NCBI RefSeq assembly: GCF_007971385.1
Contig: NZ_CP042434.1
Coordinates: 4,836,001-4,900,000 of the forward strand
Direction of reading: 5' to 3'
Source of the DNA: Arachidicoccus ginsenosidivorans
GTDB lineage: Bacteria > Bacteroidota > Bacteroidia > Chitinophagales > Chitinophagaceae
Length of the DNA stretch: 64,000 nt
Positions 30,897-40,771 of this stretch are shown here, in pieces. Made by a program: the position numbers and the translations under genes. Position 1 is the first letter of the stretch. Every line of letters starts with the position of its first letter. The notes below the pieces were generated by a model that was given only the letters and a program-made list of their open reading frames with translations, did not search any database and was not told the origin of the DNA.

Positions 30897-33800
30897 TTAA
30901 AACCCAACTTGCAACCCAAGATTGATCACTCTTTGGTTTTGATAGGCATCTCCCGCACTGTTGGACTGAACTTCAGGATCCTGTTGATACTTTTTGCTGA
31001 TATTACTGCTTGTAGCCAGGTTATAGGCACTCAGATAAAACCGGGCATTATTAATTTTGAAAGGTAATAATTTTTTGGGTAGTTGATAGCCTAATTCCAC
31101 TGTTTTTAACCTTACATAATAGGCGTTGATCAGCCAAAAATCAGATTCGTAAACTGCCGGACTGTTGACGGAAGTCGGATTGGTAGTGAGCCTTGGGAAC
31201 TGCGCTGTTGCTGCGCTCTGGGGTGTCCATCTTTTTTCATGGATGGGCTGGAACTGGCTCTGAAAAGGTTCAATGGCAGTTCCCGTCAGATATAGGCTAT
31301 AATTAAATGCCCCTTGAAAAAGCACACTGATGTCCAGACCTTTGTAGCTGAATTTAATCGGCAGTCCAAACGTCGTATTGGGTAAATTAGGCATGCCAAT
31401 GGCAGTCCGGTCATTTTCATCAATGACACCATCGCCGTTAAGATCTGCGTACCGCAGATCACCTGCCTGGGCAGGTATGGCTGTTGTTGGTTTGGCAACG
31501 CTGGGATCATTGATTTGATCTTCTGTATAAAAACCCAGTGTCTTGTAGCCAAAGGGCTGATCGATGGAATGTCCTGTTTTGGCCAGCCATGGATAGGTAG
31601 GCGAGGCTTCCGCTTCATATAAAATCTTGTTTTTGGCATAAGACCATACCAGACCGACACTATAATGCAGCTGGCCAATTTTGTCGCTAAAAGTAGCCTG
31701 GCCGTCAAAGCCACGGTTAACTGTTCTGGCCACATTGGTCGGTGACACGCCTATACCCAGAATTAGTGGAATATCATTTCTGGTAACCAGCTGATCAAAA
31801 CGATAGTCCCTAAAATAATCGGCAGTAATGGAAAGCTTGTTATTCAGGGCATTGATGTCCACGCCAATGTCAAGGCTTCTTTTCTTTTCCCAGGTTACGT
31901 TAGGATTACCCAGGGAGCCTTCATAAATAGTGCCCTGTACTTGGGATGTCTGCCCAAAACTGTATCCTCCGCCTTGATTATAGACCTGTTGGTACAGATA
32001 CTGGTCGCCGGGTGCCACATCCGAACCGACCACACCATAGGAGGCGCGCAGTTTAAATAAACTAAATCCTTTCAGGATATGTTCAAAAATGGCCTCTTTT
32101 TTAAGGTTCCAGCCAACACCAATGGCTGGGAACAGCCCGTAGCGTTTATCGGAATCAAACCTGTCGGATCCGTTGTAGCCCACATTAAAGTCCAGCATAT
32201 ATTTCTGGTCAAAATCATAACCGATCTTATAGGAGAAGCCCCTGAATTTCTGCGGAGCGGCGGCAGCCTTATAATTGGTGTAATTCTCCTGGTTCCATAG
32301 TAAAAGGGAATTAAAATGATGGCGACCAAAGCTACGGTCATAGTTCAGATAAAGTTGCATATTGACCCGCTGGTCCTTTGCATCTGTATTGCCAATGGTA
32401 CGGTATTCGGTCAGGGTATAGCCGCCGGTACTGGTACCTGTATTCAGGGTATAGGAGTCGGTTGCCGGGTCATAATGATAAGAAGGTGGAAATGCATAGG
32501 GCCGGGCCAGGTTCAGCGAATTGGCTTCGATGCCTGCATAGGCAACTCTACCGGTGAGCGATAAGCCTTTGGTAATAAAATCCATCTTTTCTTTAAAGCC
32601 CAATAAAGCATTATAGTCTGTTCTTCGCTGACGGCTATAACCACCGGTTGCCAGCATGGCATTTAATGTAGGCAGCTGATCCTCGGTGTCGTAAGCATAG
32701 GCATAACTTCCGTTTGGATTAAGAAAAGGCGCTGAATAGGGATGGTACTTAGAAAAGTTATATAAATTGCCTGTGACGTTTTGATTATAAGGAGAGTTGA
32801 TGTCGCCTATTCTAGCCGTTACATCGAGTCTTAAACTGAAATTTTGAGTGGCCTGGATATCCAGGTTAGAACGCAAATCATATCTTCTGTAAAAATAATT
32901 GGTGTTAACGCCGTCCTCACCCGTGGAAAAATCCTTGGTATTACCATCTTGACTGTAGAGGCCACCGGAAACAAAATACTTGACCGATTTAGAACCACCC
33001 GATACATCCAGATTGGCATTGTGTTGTAAGGAATAGGGTCGGATGATTTCATTATACCAGTTGACATCGGGATGGCCATATGGATCATTGCCACTTTTAA
33101 AGGCATCCAGGTCGCCCTCAGTAAATACAGGTGACAGGCCGTCATTTGCGTGGGCTTCATTTACAAGCAGGGCCGTTTGGTAGGCATTTAGAAACTTAGG
33201 TCTTCTAACAGGGGTCTGCAGACCTGTTTCTACCCGAAAATTAAACTGTGGCCGTCCTAATGTCCCTCTTCTGGTGGTAACGATCAGCACCCCATTGGCG
33301 CCTTTGATACCGTAGATAGCCGTTGTGGAAGCGTCTTTTAAAATGGAGATACTCTCAATTTCATTGGCATTGATCTGTGCGAGCTGTTCATAGGTATATT
33401 CAATGTCATCTACAATAATCAGTGGCTTATTACCCTCTGAGTTCAGAGAGCTGACACCTCTTATAAAATAATCAGAGGCGTCTTTACCTGGTTGCCCGGA
33501 GCGTTGCTGGGTGAAAAAACCGGGCATTCGTCCTGCCAGGGCATTTTGTACACTGGAAGTAGGAATTCGACGGATCTCTTCGCCTTTAATGGTGGCTACG
33601 GAACCGGTATTGGTTATACGGTTGGTTTTGCCAAAGCCGATGACGATAACCTGATTTAGGCTGGTTTGGATCTGGTGCAGGGTGATGTCCAAAACGTTGT
33701 TTGGGGAAGCTTTTATCCGTTTGGACTCATAACCGACCAGGGATACTAATATGGAATCGCCGTTTTCTTTTAATGATAAAGAGAAATGACCTGTGGAATC

Positions 33801-33959
33801 TGTGATCGTCATATTGGTGGGATGCAGGATTTCATTTATGGTAACTCCTGCTATAGGACCCAGCGAGTCCCGGACGACACCTTTTACCACGGCCTGCTGC
33901 CCGTAGGACAGCGCCGTCTGAAAGGTCAGCAGTAAAAGGATAAATATTATTTTCTTCAT
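30897..33959 (-). CDS. SusC/RagA-family TonB-linked outer-membrane transporter (SusC2)
   Basis: 1020 residues: signal peptide ending ALSYGQQ, carboxypeptidase-D-like domain (VVKGVVRDSLGPIAGVTI), plug (NQVIVIGFGKTNRITNTGS, IESISILKDASTTAIYGIKGANG), then the barrel ending VINLGLQVGF. No STN domain. It is closely related to the neighbouring SusC1 (both contain DPYGHPDVNWY), which suggests duplication. It follows a SusD gene rather than preceding one (163-bp gap), so its SusD partner may be the gene at 34123 or the promoter-proximal one at 40772. Confidence 0.95.
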   Translation of the reverse strand: MKKIIFILLLLTFQTALSYGQQAVVKGVVRDSLGPIAGVTINEILHPTNMTITDSTGHFSLSLKENGDSILVSLVGYESKRIKASPNNVLDITLHQIQTSLNQVIVIGFGKTNRITNTGSVATIKGEEIRRIPTSSVQNALAGRMPGFFTQQRSGQPGKDASDYFIRGVSSLNSEGNKPLIIVDDIEYTYEQLAQINANEIESISILKDASTTAIYGIKGANGVLIVTTRRGTLGRPQFNFRVETGLQTPVRRPKFLNAYQTALLVNEAHANDGLSPVFTEGDLDAFKSGNDPYGHPDVNWYNEIIRPYSLQHNANLDVSGGSKSVKYFVSGGLYSQDGNTKDFSTGEDGVNTNYFYRRYDLRSNLDIQATQNFSLRLDVTARIGDINSPYNQNVTGNLYNFSKYHPYSAPFLNPNGSYAYAYDTEDQLPTLNAMLATGGYSRQRRTDYNALLGFKEKMDFITKGLSLTGRVAYAGIEANSLNLARPYAFPPSYHYDPATDSYTLNTGTSTGGYTLTEYRTIGNTDAKDQRVNMQLYLNYDRSFGRHHFNSLLLWNQENYTNYKAAAAPQKFRGFSYKIGYDFDQKYMLDFNVGYNGSDRFDSDKRYGLFPAIGVGWNLKKEAIFEHILKGFSLFKLRASYGVVGSDVAPGDQYLYQQVYNQGGGYSFGQTSQVQGTIYEGSLGNPNVTWEKKRSLDIGVDINALNNKLSITADYFRDYRFDQLVTRNDIPLILGIGVSPTNVARTVNRGFDGQATFSDKIGQLHYSVGLVWSYAKNKILYEAEASPTYPWLAKTGHSIDQPFGYKTLGFYTEDQINDPSVAKPTTAIPAQAGDLRYADLNGDGVIDENDRTAIGMPNLPNTTFGLPIKFSYKGLDISVLFQGAFNYSLYLTGTAIEPFQSQFQPIHEKRWTPQSAATAQFPRLTTNPTSVNSPAVYESDFWLINAYYVRLKTVELGYQLPKKLLPFKINNARFYLSAYNLATSSNISKKYQQDPEVQSNSAGDAYQNQRVINLGLQVGF

Positions 33960-34122
33960 GAATCTACTGTATTTATGAATGCGGTTTTAAAGGATTGAAT
34001 GGACAGCTTCCACTAGGGTAAAGCTTCTGACTACTTCAGCACACCTGTTTGATGTTTGTTGAATCATTTTAAATTAACTTTACGTAGCTTAACATATCTT
34101 GATTAATCTTAATGGTTTATTA

Positions 34123-35870
34123 TTATTTCCAGCCTGGATTTTGCTTCATGGCGGGATTTTTTACCACCTCGTTATAAGGTAATGGATACAAATACATCTG
34201 CGGCGCTACAAAATGCGGCGTAAATACATTTTGTACATTGTAATAGAGTTCTCCGTTGCCCGTGCGCTGGATATCCATGCCCTGGACAGGCTGGCCGTAA
34301 ACCGAATCTGCAGTTTTCCACCGCCGGATATCCCAGTAGCGCTCTTGTTCAAAGGCCATTTCAATTCTTCTTTCCTGATGGATAGCCGCTCGCATCTGCT
34401 CTTGGTTCATGGCTGGATTCAGGCCGTAATTGCCATTATCTCCCGGATCGATGCCGGCCCGTTGCCGTAGGTCATAGAGCACTTGATAGACCTGTGCCAA
34501 CGGCCCTTGAACTTCGTTTTCAGCCTCTGCATAATCCAGCAAAATACCTGCGTACCGGATATACACCCAATCATGCAGGGTATTGCTATAAACTGTGCTA
34601 TTAGAGGTGGAAAAATCGCCCATGAATTTGCGCATATAATAACCTGTTTTTGTTTGTTGCACGGTGCCGCCTGGTCTGTCAGTTCCCCCATCGAATAACT
34701 CGATATGGCGATTCAGCCAGGGCTGGTCATTATAAAAACAGTTGCTTTTAACCTTGGATCCCGGTCTTTATATGGATCGTTTGCATTATAATTACTGCCG
34801 TCAGCTGTGATTGCCAGTCCATTTTGCATCGGAAAGGCATCTACCAGGTTTTGCGAAGGACTGGTTCTGCCATTGCCACCGGCGGAGGTATAACCAATGG
34901 GACCGTTATTTTTTTCTACGTCCTGGTTATTGCCGACTTGGCGCCAGAATATATTTTCTGTCCCTGCAGCGATGGGTTGGTTTTGTGTCGTAAAAACAGA
35001 AGTAAAATCTGGCATCAGGGAATAGTAATGAAGATCGATAACAGCTTTGGCAGCGTCGGCAGCCAATTGCCATCTTTGTTTATCATAACTGGTATAGCCA
35101 GTGAGTGGATTGGACGGATCGATATTGCCTCCATTAAACAGCGGACTTGCACTATAGAGCAGGACTTTGGCTTTGAGTGCCATGGCTGCCTCTTTGGTAA
35201 TCCGGCCGTAGCTACCACTATTGATCTCTTTTTGAGAGCGCAAGGAATCAGCCGCCAGATCTAACTCGCTGACAATATAATCCACACACTCTTTAAAACT
35301 GTTTCTAGGCAGCTGCAAATCATCTGTCAGCTCATAGATTTTATCACCCATAAGCGGTACACCGCCATATCGTTTAATCAACCCAAAATAAGTGAAGGCC
35401 CTTAAAAACCTGGCCTCGGCTTTATAAGCGGGACGTGCGGCCCTGCCATCAGGCAGTTTTTCAATGAGTGGAACGCGGTCGATATTGACAATAAAAACGG
35501 TGGCCGCACGGATGGTTTTGTAGCTGGAAACCCAGTTATCATCTGCATTTAAATCTGTGGAGGTATAGGCGCCACTGGCGAGTTTTTCGACAGCGCTCAG
35601 ACTGGTTGAGGAAGACAATGCGTCGTCTGTAGCCGCGTCCAAATAATCTTTACTCACCCGGTTATGGCCGTTGATCAGGGCATCATTATAGACTTCACTC
35701 AAATAACGCAGGGCATAGGTTCCGGCTGAATCATGACTGTCAAAGGTTAATTCAAGGGTTTGCTGCTGACCGAGGGGAATATTTTCATAATCTTTGGCAC
35801 AGGAGCCGTAGAAAATAACCGTCACTAGTGCACAGCCAACAATGGCGAACATCTTAAACATCCTGAACAT
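34123..35870 (-). CDS. RagB/SusD-family lipoprotein (SusD2), one frameshift in this sequence
   Basis: The start is taken at 35870 (MFRMFKMFAIVGC) because it places a proper lipoprotein signal with lipobox IFYGSC at the front; an in-frame ATG at 35915, 3 bp after SusC1, is an alternative. SusD features: ARFLRAFTYFGLIKRYGGVPL, KAKVLLYSASPLFN and the C-terminal IRYAGILLDYAEAENE and HQERRIEMAFEQERYWDIRRW. The frame breaks at the A5 run 34734-34738; one more A gives VFYNDQPWLNRHIELFDGG and a normal length of about 580 residues. It binds glycan at the surface for SusC1, which ends just upstream. Confidence 0.92.
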
Positions 35871-35918
35871 CCTTGGGTAGCTGTTTTGATATTGAATAGG
35901 TTGATAGTGCTGCATTTT

Positions 35919-38900
35919 CTAAAGTTTTATATTGATTCCTGTATTGATCACTTTTTGTATTGGATAGGCTGGCAGGGAGATTTCCGGATCTACCTGATCA
36001 TACGCAGCCCAGGTCCATAAATTCAGGGCATTGACAAATACTTTGACGCTGCCCACTTTTAAACGGTGGGTCCACTGGGCGGGTAAGGTATAAGCCAGGC
36101 CGATATTTTTGAGTCTTAGATAATCTCCGTTATGCAAAAACAAAGAACTGGAAAGAAACAAAGGGTTATAGTTATACCCGTTGCCACCGGCGTTCAAAGC
36201 GGGGTATATAGCACTTTGTGCTGTTTCAGGCGTCCATCTGTTTTGAATCCTTTGATAAGCCTGTCCATAACCTCCGTTTTGTCCCTGAAATCCTGCGTCC
36301 ATAATCAGGTTGTCGACATAGATATCTCTGTTTTGGACGCCCTGGATAAGAAAATTCAGTTCTAAACCTTTAATGGAAAAACCGCCACTTAGGCCGTAGT
36401 AAAACATTGGCCCGGTTTTGCCCAGTGCAGTGGCATCGAACTGGTCAATGACGCCGTCACTGTTCAAGTCCTTATATTTTACATCCCCTACTCTGAGCGT
36501 ATAACCTGTGATGGTGGGATAGGTTGCCGCCTGCTGCTCTGTTTGTATAAAGCCATCAGCGATCAGCCCAAAGCGCTGACCTACCGGGAGGCCTGTATGA
36601 CGATTCCAGCTAAAGGCTTGTTGCTGTTCATCCATAAATAACACTTTTGTATATTGGAGTGCAACGTTGCCGCTTAGGTAGTAGCTAAAATTGCCTGCAC
36701 TGTTTTGATAAGTTAATGTTCCCTCCCATCCTTTGTACAGTGCCTGGCCAATATTTTCCGCTGGATAATCCAGTCCGATAAGGGCAATGCTTTTACCGCG
36801 CAGCTGCATGATATCCGTATACTTCTCATGATAATAGTCAAAGCTGCCTTGCAGGTGATGATTAAATAAGTCAATATCAAGCCCTAAATCCAGTTTGTAG
36901 GCTTTTTCCCAGGTGGCGTTTACATTGGCTAGTGTACTGCCTTGTTCTACCCCTTGAGGTCCTGGATATTGACTGCCGATTGGATAAGTCAGATTTACAT
37001 TTTCAAAGTGTTGATTCCAGATATAATAACCGTACTGATCAACATTGGCATTACCTGTTTTGCCGTAGGTGCCTCTGAGTTTTAACTGATTGATCCAACC
37101 CGCATTTTCTTTGATAAAATGCTCCTGGGCTATGTCCCAACCCAGCCCGCCTGCGTAAAACAGGCCGTACCTATGTCCTTTTTGGTAACGGTTATAACCG
37201 CTGTAATTAAGGGCGCCTTCTACAAAATACTTTTTTGCATAGTTATAATTTCCCTGAAAGGCATAATTGGTGAGTACTGTCGGCAGGTCATAATTAAACA
37301 AAGTCTGCTTTTGGTCGTAGAAAAGTTTTAGCCCTACTTGATTTTGGCCAAATGTTGTATCCAGGCCTGTGGAGGCGCTCGCATACCAATAGCGGGCCCA
37401 GGAGGTGGTATAAAAATCGTTGTGCTGATTGACGGTGCTGCCAAAGCGGTTATAGGTCGTGTCCCCTTTTGCGTCCACTATCAGCTGAAAAACCGGATCC
37501 TGCTTACTGCGGTCGGTAAAGCTGGCTGACTGCACAGAAACATTGCCATTGAGCCGGACCCACCAACCCGGCAGCCACCTATCCAGTTTATAGCGCATAT
37601 CCAGATTGACCAGGATGTCTCGCTCTTGCTGGGCCAGATAACCCGACTCCATTACCTGCGCCATCAGATTATTGCTATAATTGGTTGTGCCCCCAAAAGA
37701 ACCATCCGGGTTGTAGATCGGATAGGCATTGTTGGGCGTGCTGAGCAGGTTGTTCAAAACAGTAAGGGTGCCAATGCCAGGTTGGTTATTATCCATAATC
37801 CGGCCAATCAGATTAAGGCCGAGATCAAAATCTTTGTTGACCGCAAAATGGATTTTTGAGTTAATGGTATATCTTTTTTGAATTAATGCGGTACTATAAG
37901 TATGTGCATCAGAGCCCTTAAACATGCCGTCCTGGTTTAGATAACCCAGATCGACCAGATAACTGGCTTTTTTGCCACCACCGGTAACGTTTAGGTTGTA
38001 GCGCGTGATCATGGGATTATCCTTCAATATAGCGTCATACCAGTTTACATCGGGATGCCCGTATGGATCAGATCCATCTTTGAAAGCCGTAAAGTCGGCC
38101 TCGGTGTATGCCGGATTTTTACCGTCGTTTAAAAGCGCTTCATTGAGCAGGTAAGCATAGGTGGCTGCAGAAAGCGGCTTTGGCATTTTCAAAGACTGTT
38201 GCCAACCGGTCTGGGCAGTAAAGCTAAGGCGGGGCGGCCCACTTTTAGGTGCGAGGGTCTGCACAATTAAAGCCCCCCGGGAGCTATTCTGACCAAGTAG
38301 TATGGTTGAAAGGGCATCTTTTAAAACGGTGACAGAGGCGATCTCACTGGGATCCAGGGAATATATTTCCCGTTGTATGCCGTCAATAATCACAACCGGA
38401 GACTGGCCCAGACTAGAATTATGACCTCTGAGCGCTATATCAAACTGGTTGTTGTCTGAGGGACCGGCACCGCTTTCATTGGTGGGTATATTGCCGACAA
38501 AAAAGTCAACACTGGTCGGTTGGGTTAAGGAAGGCATATAGAAGCCTTCCGTCTGGTTGACATTCAGTCCTGCCAGCCTGCCAGGCAATGCATAGGTAAA
38601 TTGCGGTGCAGGGGTATAACTTAATTCATTTTGCGTAGTCGTGGCGACAGACCCTAAAAACCGGTATGCGGGAATAATGCCATAGAGGCCTTGTATACCA
38701 GTTTCAGCCTCCGCTTGCTCTTTAGCTTGAATAGTTGCATCTGTTACCGCTTCTTGTAATACAACCAGGCTGGAGGTGTCCTCAGGTGTAACCTGCACCA
38801 TATTATGGGTGGCGTTTGTGTCATTTGCTGCCAAAGCTAATTTGGCGGGTGGCAGAAAGCTTTGCTGCAGGCGAATGGTACCGGTAAATGCTTTGGTGAC

Positions 38901-39245
38901 TTTTAGTTTGTACTGATTATAACCCAAAAGACGAAAGTAGATATTTTCACCAAGGGTGGCGTCCAAGGCAAAGGCCCCTTCAATATTGGTTTTAGTCAAT
39001 AGTTTTCCACGCTTATCAAATAATTTAACGTTGCTGAGTGGTTTGCTATACGCATCTACTACGGTACCGCTGATACTTAACTGCAGTTCAGTTGAGGTTG
39101 CGGCCATTGCTGCACTTGTTGGCTGATTGGCTGGCCTTGCTGTCGGCTGTGCAGACAATTGCCCGCAACAGCACAGATAGAACAAAGTGGCTGCAACTGC
39201 CGTGAAACAAAGGCAAAAGCGGTTGATTAAATATGGTTTATGCAT
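35919..39245 (-). CDS. SusC/RagA-family TonB-linked outer-membrane transporter (SusC1), long N-terminus
   Basis: 1108 residues. Signal region at 1-33 (MHKPYLINRFCLCF), carboxypeptidase-D-like domain at about 50-130, then an unusual extra region of about 60 residues (PPAKLALAANDTNATHNMV onwards) before the plug. The plug carries PVVIIDGIQREIYSLDP and SVTVLKDALSTILLGQNSSRGA, a variant of the usual AxAIYGxRGANG block. The barrel ends VINTGINIKL. It shares long stretches with SusC2 and, with SusD2 starting 3 to 48 bp after its stop, is a clear pair. No STN domain is recognised. Confidence 0.94.
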   Translation of the reverse strand: MHKPYLINRFCLCFTAVAATLFYLCCCGQLSAQPTARPANQPTSAAMAATSTELQLSISGTVVDAYSKPLSNVKLFDKRGKLLTKTNIEGAFALDATLGENIYFRLLGYNQYKLKVTKAFTGTIRLQQSFLPPAKLALAANDTNATHNMVQVTPEDTSSLVVLQEAVTDATIQAKEQAEAETGIQGLYGIIPAYRFLGSVATTTQNELSYTPAPQFTYALPGRLAGLNVNQTEGFYMPSLTQPTSVDFFVGNIPTNESGAGPSDNNQFDIALRGHNSSLGQSPVVIIDGIQREIYSLDPSEIASVTVLKDALSTILLGQNSSRGALIVQTLAPKSGPPRLSFTAQTGWQQSLKMPKPLSAATYAYLLNEALLNDGKNPAYTEADFTAFKDGSDPYGHPDVNWYDAILKDNPMITRYNLNVTGGGKKASYLVDLGYLNQDGMFKGSDAHTYSTALIQKRYTINSKIHFAVNKDFDLGLNLIGRIMDNNQPGIGTLTVLNNLLSTPNNAYPIYNPDGSFGGTTNYSNNLMAQVMESGYLAQQERDILVNLDMRYKLDRWLPGWWVRLNGNVSVQSASFTDRSKQDPVFQLIVDAKGDTTYNRFGSTVNQHNDFYTTSWARYWYASASTGLDTTFGQNQVGLKLFYDQKQTLFNYDLPTVLTNYAFQGNYNYAKKYFVEGALNYSGYNRYQKGHRYGLFYAGGLGWDIAQEHFIKENAGWINQLKLRGTYGKTGNANVDQYGYYIWNQHFENVNLTYPIGSQYPGPQGVEQGSTLANVNATWEKAYKLDLGLDIDLFNHHLQGSFDYYHEKYTDIMQLRGKSIALIGLDYPAENIGQALYKGWEGTLTYQNSAGNFSYYLSGNVALQYTKVLFMDEQQQAFSWNRHTGLPVGQRFGLIADGFIQTEQQAATYPTITGYTLRVGDVKYKDLNSDGVIDQFDATALGKTGPMFYYGLSGGFSIKGLELNFLIQGVQNRDIYVDNLIMDAGFQGQNGGYGQAYQRIQNRWTPETAQSAIYPALNAGGNGYNYNPLFLSSSLFLHNGDYLRLKNIGLAYTLPAQWTHRLKVGSVKVFVNALNLWTWAAYDQVDPEISLPAYPIQKVINTGINIKL

Positions 39246-39305
39246 AGTAAAAAGATTATCTAAAAAACCTGAATTTTATTTCGATTTTTTTCTTGCTTAT
39301 AATAT

Positions 39306-40307
39306 TTATTGGCACTTAAAGGTGTAGGTAAAGGGGGTCTTGCCTGTGCCGTCTTTGCCTACGCTGATCTGCCCGGTTTTGTCGGTAAAATAATAGACCA
39401 GGCTCTCCAGCTGCTCAGATTTACTCAGATTAAAAAATTGTCTGGGCCAGATATCAATACGCCATTTTTTCAGGGCATAGCTATTAAGCCTGGTTTTTTC
39501 ATTCTGGGCACAGGCGTCCAGTGTATCCCCCTGGGTCGTAACACCTTTTAGACAGATATATAGATCATCTGCATCTTTTAATTCGCTGTCAATGACCCCT
39601 GCGTCAAAATTTAAGGTGATGATATCATTATCCTCGGCGCTCAGCGGGTCAATGGAGGATAGTTGCGGATTACAATAATCCATTAAATCCCCTTGACCAA
39701 ATACCCGAAAACATCCAGGAAAGGCAGAGGCGTAGTACTGGGCGTCTGAGAGGCCGTCTGAGCTATTGGCCACCACATATCCTAGTTTAAAAGAGAGGTT
39801 GTCATTGCTTACTTTTGTCTTAATACTTATAGTTACGGTAATCGCATCATTGGCTACAACACTATAGGCTTTGTCAGAATAAAAAGCCACCCACTGCCAA
39901 CCGGGCAACAAATTTCCCCCATTGCCAATATTGTCTGCTATCAGCGTCGGCCAATCCTTGCCGCCGGCCTGCGGAGCTGCTGTGCCAGCCGGGATAGCGC
40001 TCATTGTCTGGGTGCCTGTTGTAATACTGCTGGTAAAGGTGATTTTGGTGTTGCTGGAAGCGTTCCAGACTTTAGGCACCAAAAGCGCCACCATGAACTT
40101 AGCGTTGTTTCTGGTGTCATTGGTATTAATGGTCACATGCAGTGTGGAAGACAGCGTATCTCCTCCCTGCACGCTATCGGCCTGATCGATACTGTCAATG
40201 GTAATACTACAGCTGATAACCACCACAGTGGTGAGCAGTAGTAGCCCTGCAGCCTGCCACAGGCGGGCTCCTTTGATTTTCTGCATTAATTTGGAAAGCA
40301 TATGCAT
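39306..40307 (-). CDS. DUF4961-like surface lipoprotein
   Basis: A 333-residue protein with a lipoprotein signal (lipobox VVISC, Cys at about residue 33). The remainder is beta-rich with SITIDSIDQADSVQGGDTL and a late YICLKGVTTQGDTLDAC segment, resembling DUF4961 proteins of Bacteroidota glycan loci. These usually follow SusD together with a DUF5004 protein, as here, and are thought to be surface glycan-binding or accessory proteins; the role is not established. It starts 5 bp after the DUF5004-like stop, so the two are translationally close. Confidence 0.75.
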   Translation of the reverse strand: MHMLSKLMQKIKGARLWQAAGLLLLTTVVVISCSITIDSIDQADSVQGGDTLSSTLHVTINTNDTRNNAKFMVALLVPKVWNASSNTKITFTSSITTGTQTMSAIPAGTAAPQAGGKDWPTLIADNIGNGGNLLPGWQWVAFYSDKAYSVVANDAITVTISIKTKVSNDNLSFKLGYVVANSSDGLSDAQYYASAFPGCFRVFGQGDLMDYCNPQLSSIDPLSAEDNDIITLNFDAGVIDSELKDADDLYICLKGVTTQGDTLDACAQNEKTRLNSYALKKWRIDIWPRQFFNLSKSEQLESLVYYFTDKTGQISVGKDGTGKTPFTYTFKCQ

Positions 40308-40312
40308 AATTT

Positions 40313-40747
40313 CTAATTAACTTTTTGAAGGGTATACTGATAGGTATTGGACGAGCAACCCGGTGAAAAACTAATGATGATGTTTCTGACACCACCACTA
40401 ATTGGGTACTCCATATTCAGCTCTTTATACTCACTGGTGCCTGCTTTTAAAAACAGTTTAAAAGGGTATTTTGGATCGTCCAGATGAAAAGCGCCGTTCT
40501 CTGATACCGGGAATGGCACCAGGCTGTCCAGGGTATATGTACTGTCCTGAAAGGCAATCTTAAATCCTGAAAAGTCAAATCTATTCGTCAGATCCGTTCC
40601 ATTACGCAAGGCCTTGGTAATCTTCCAGGTGCCGTTCAGTAATTTGGTCGACTCAATAGGGTTGACCACCATTTCCCGGTGACAGGATAATAGCATAAGC
40701 GGCAGCAGCAGCAAAAGCAGTGGACGTAAATTGCAATTCTTTTTCAT
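40313..40747 (-). CDS. DUF5004-like lipocalin-type lipoprotein
   Basis: A 144-residue lipoprotein with signal LLLLLLPLMLLSC (Cys about 21). The motif LNGTWKITKALRNGTDLTNRF and the following beta strands resemble lipocalin-like DUF5004 proteins. It sits between SusD1 (24 bp upstream) and the DUF4961-like gene (5 bp downstream), the usual company of this family. The function is unknown; surface glycan binding is a reasonable inference from context. Confidence 0.75.
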   Translation of the reverse strand: MKKNCNLRPLLLLLLPLMLLSCHREMVVNPIESTKLLNGTWKITKALRNGTDLTNRFDFSGFKIAFQDSTYTLDSLVPFPVSENGAFHLDDPKYPFKLFLKAGTSEYKELNMEYPISGGVRNIIISFSPGCSSNTYQYTLQKVN

Positions 40748-40771
40748 GATATATATATTATAAACTGACTA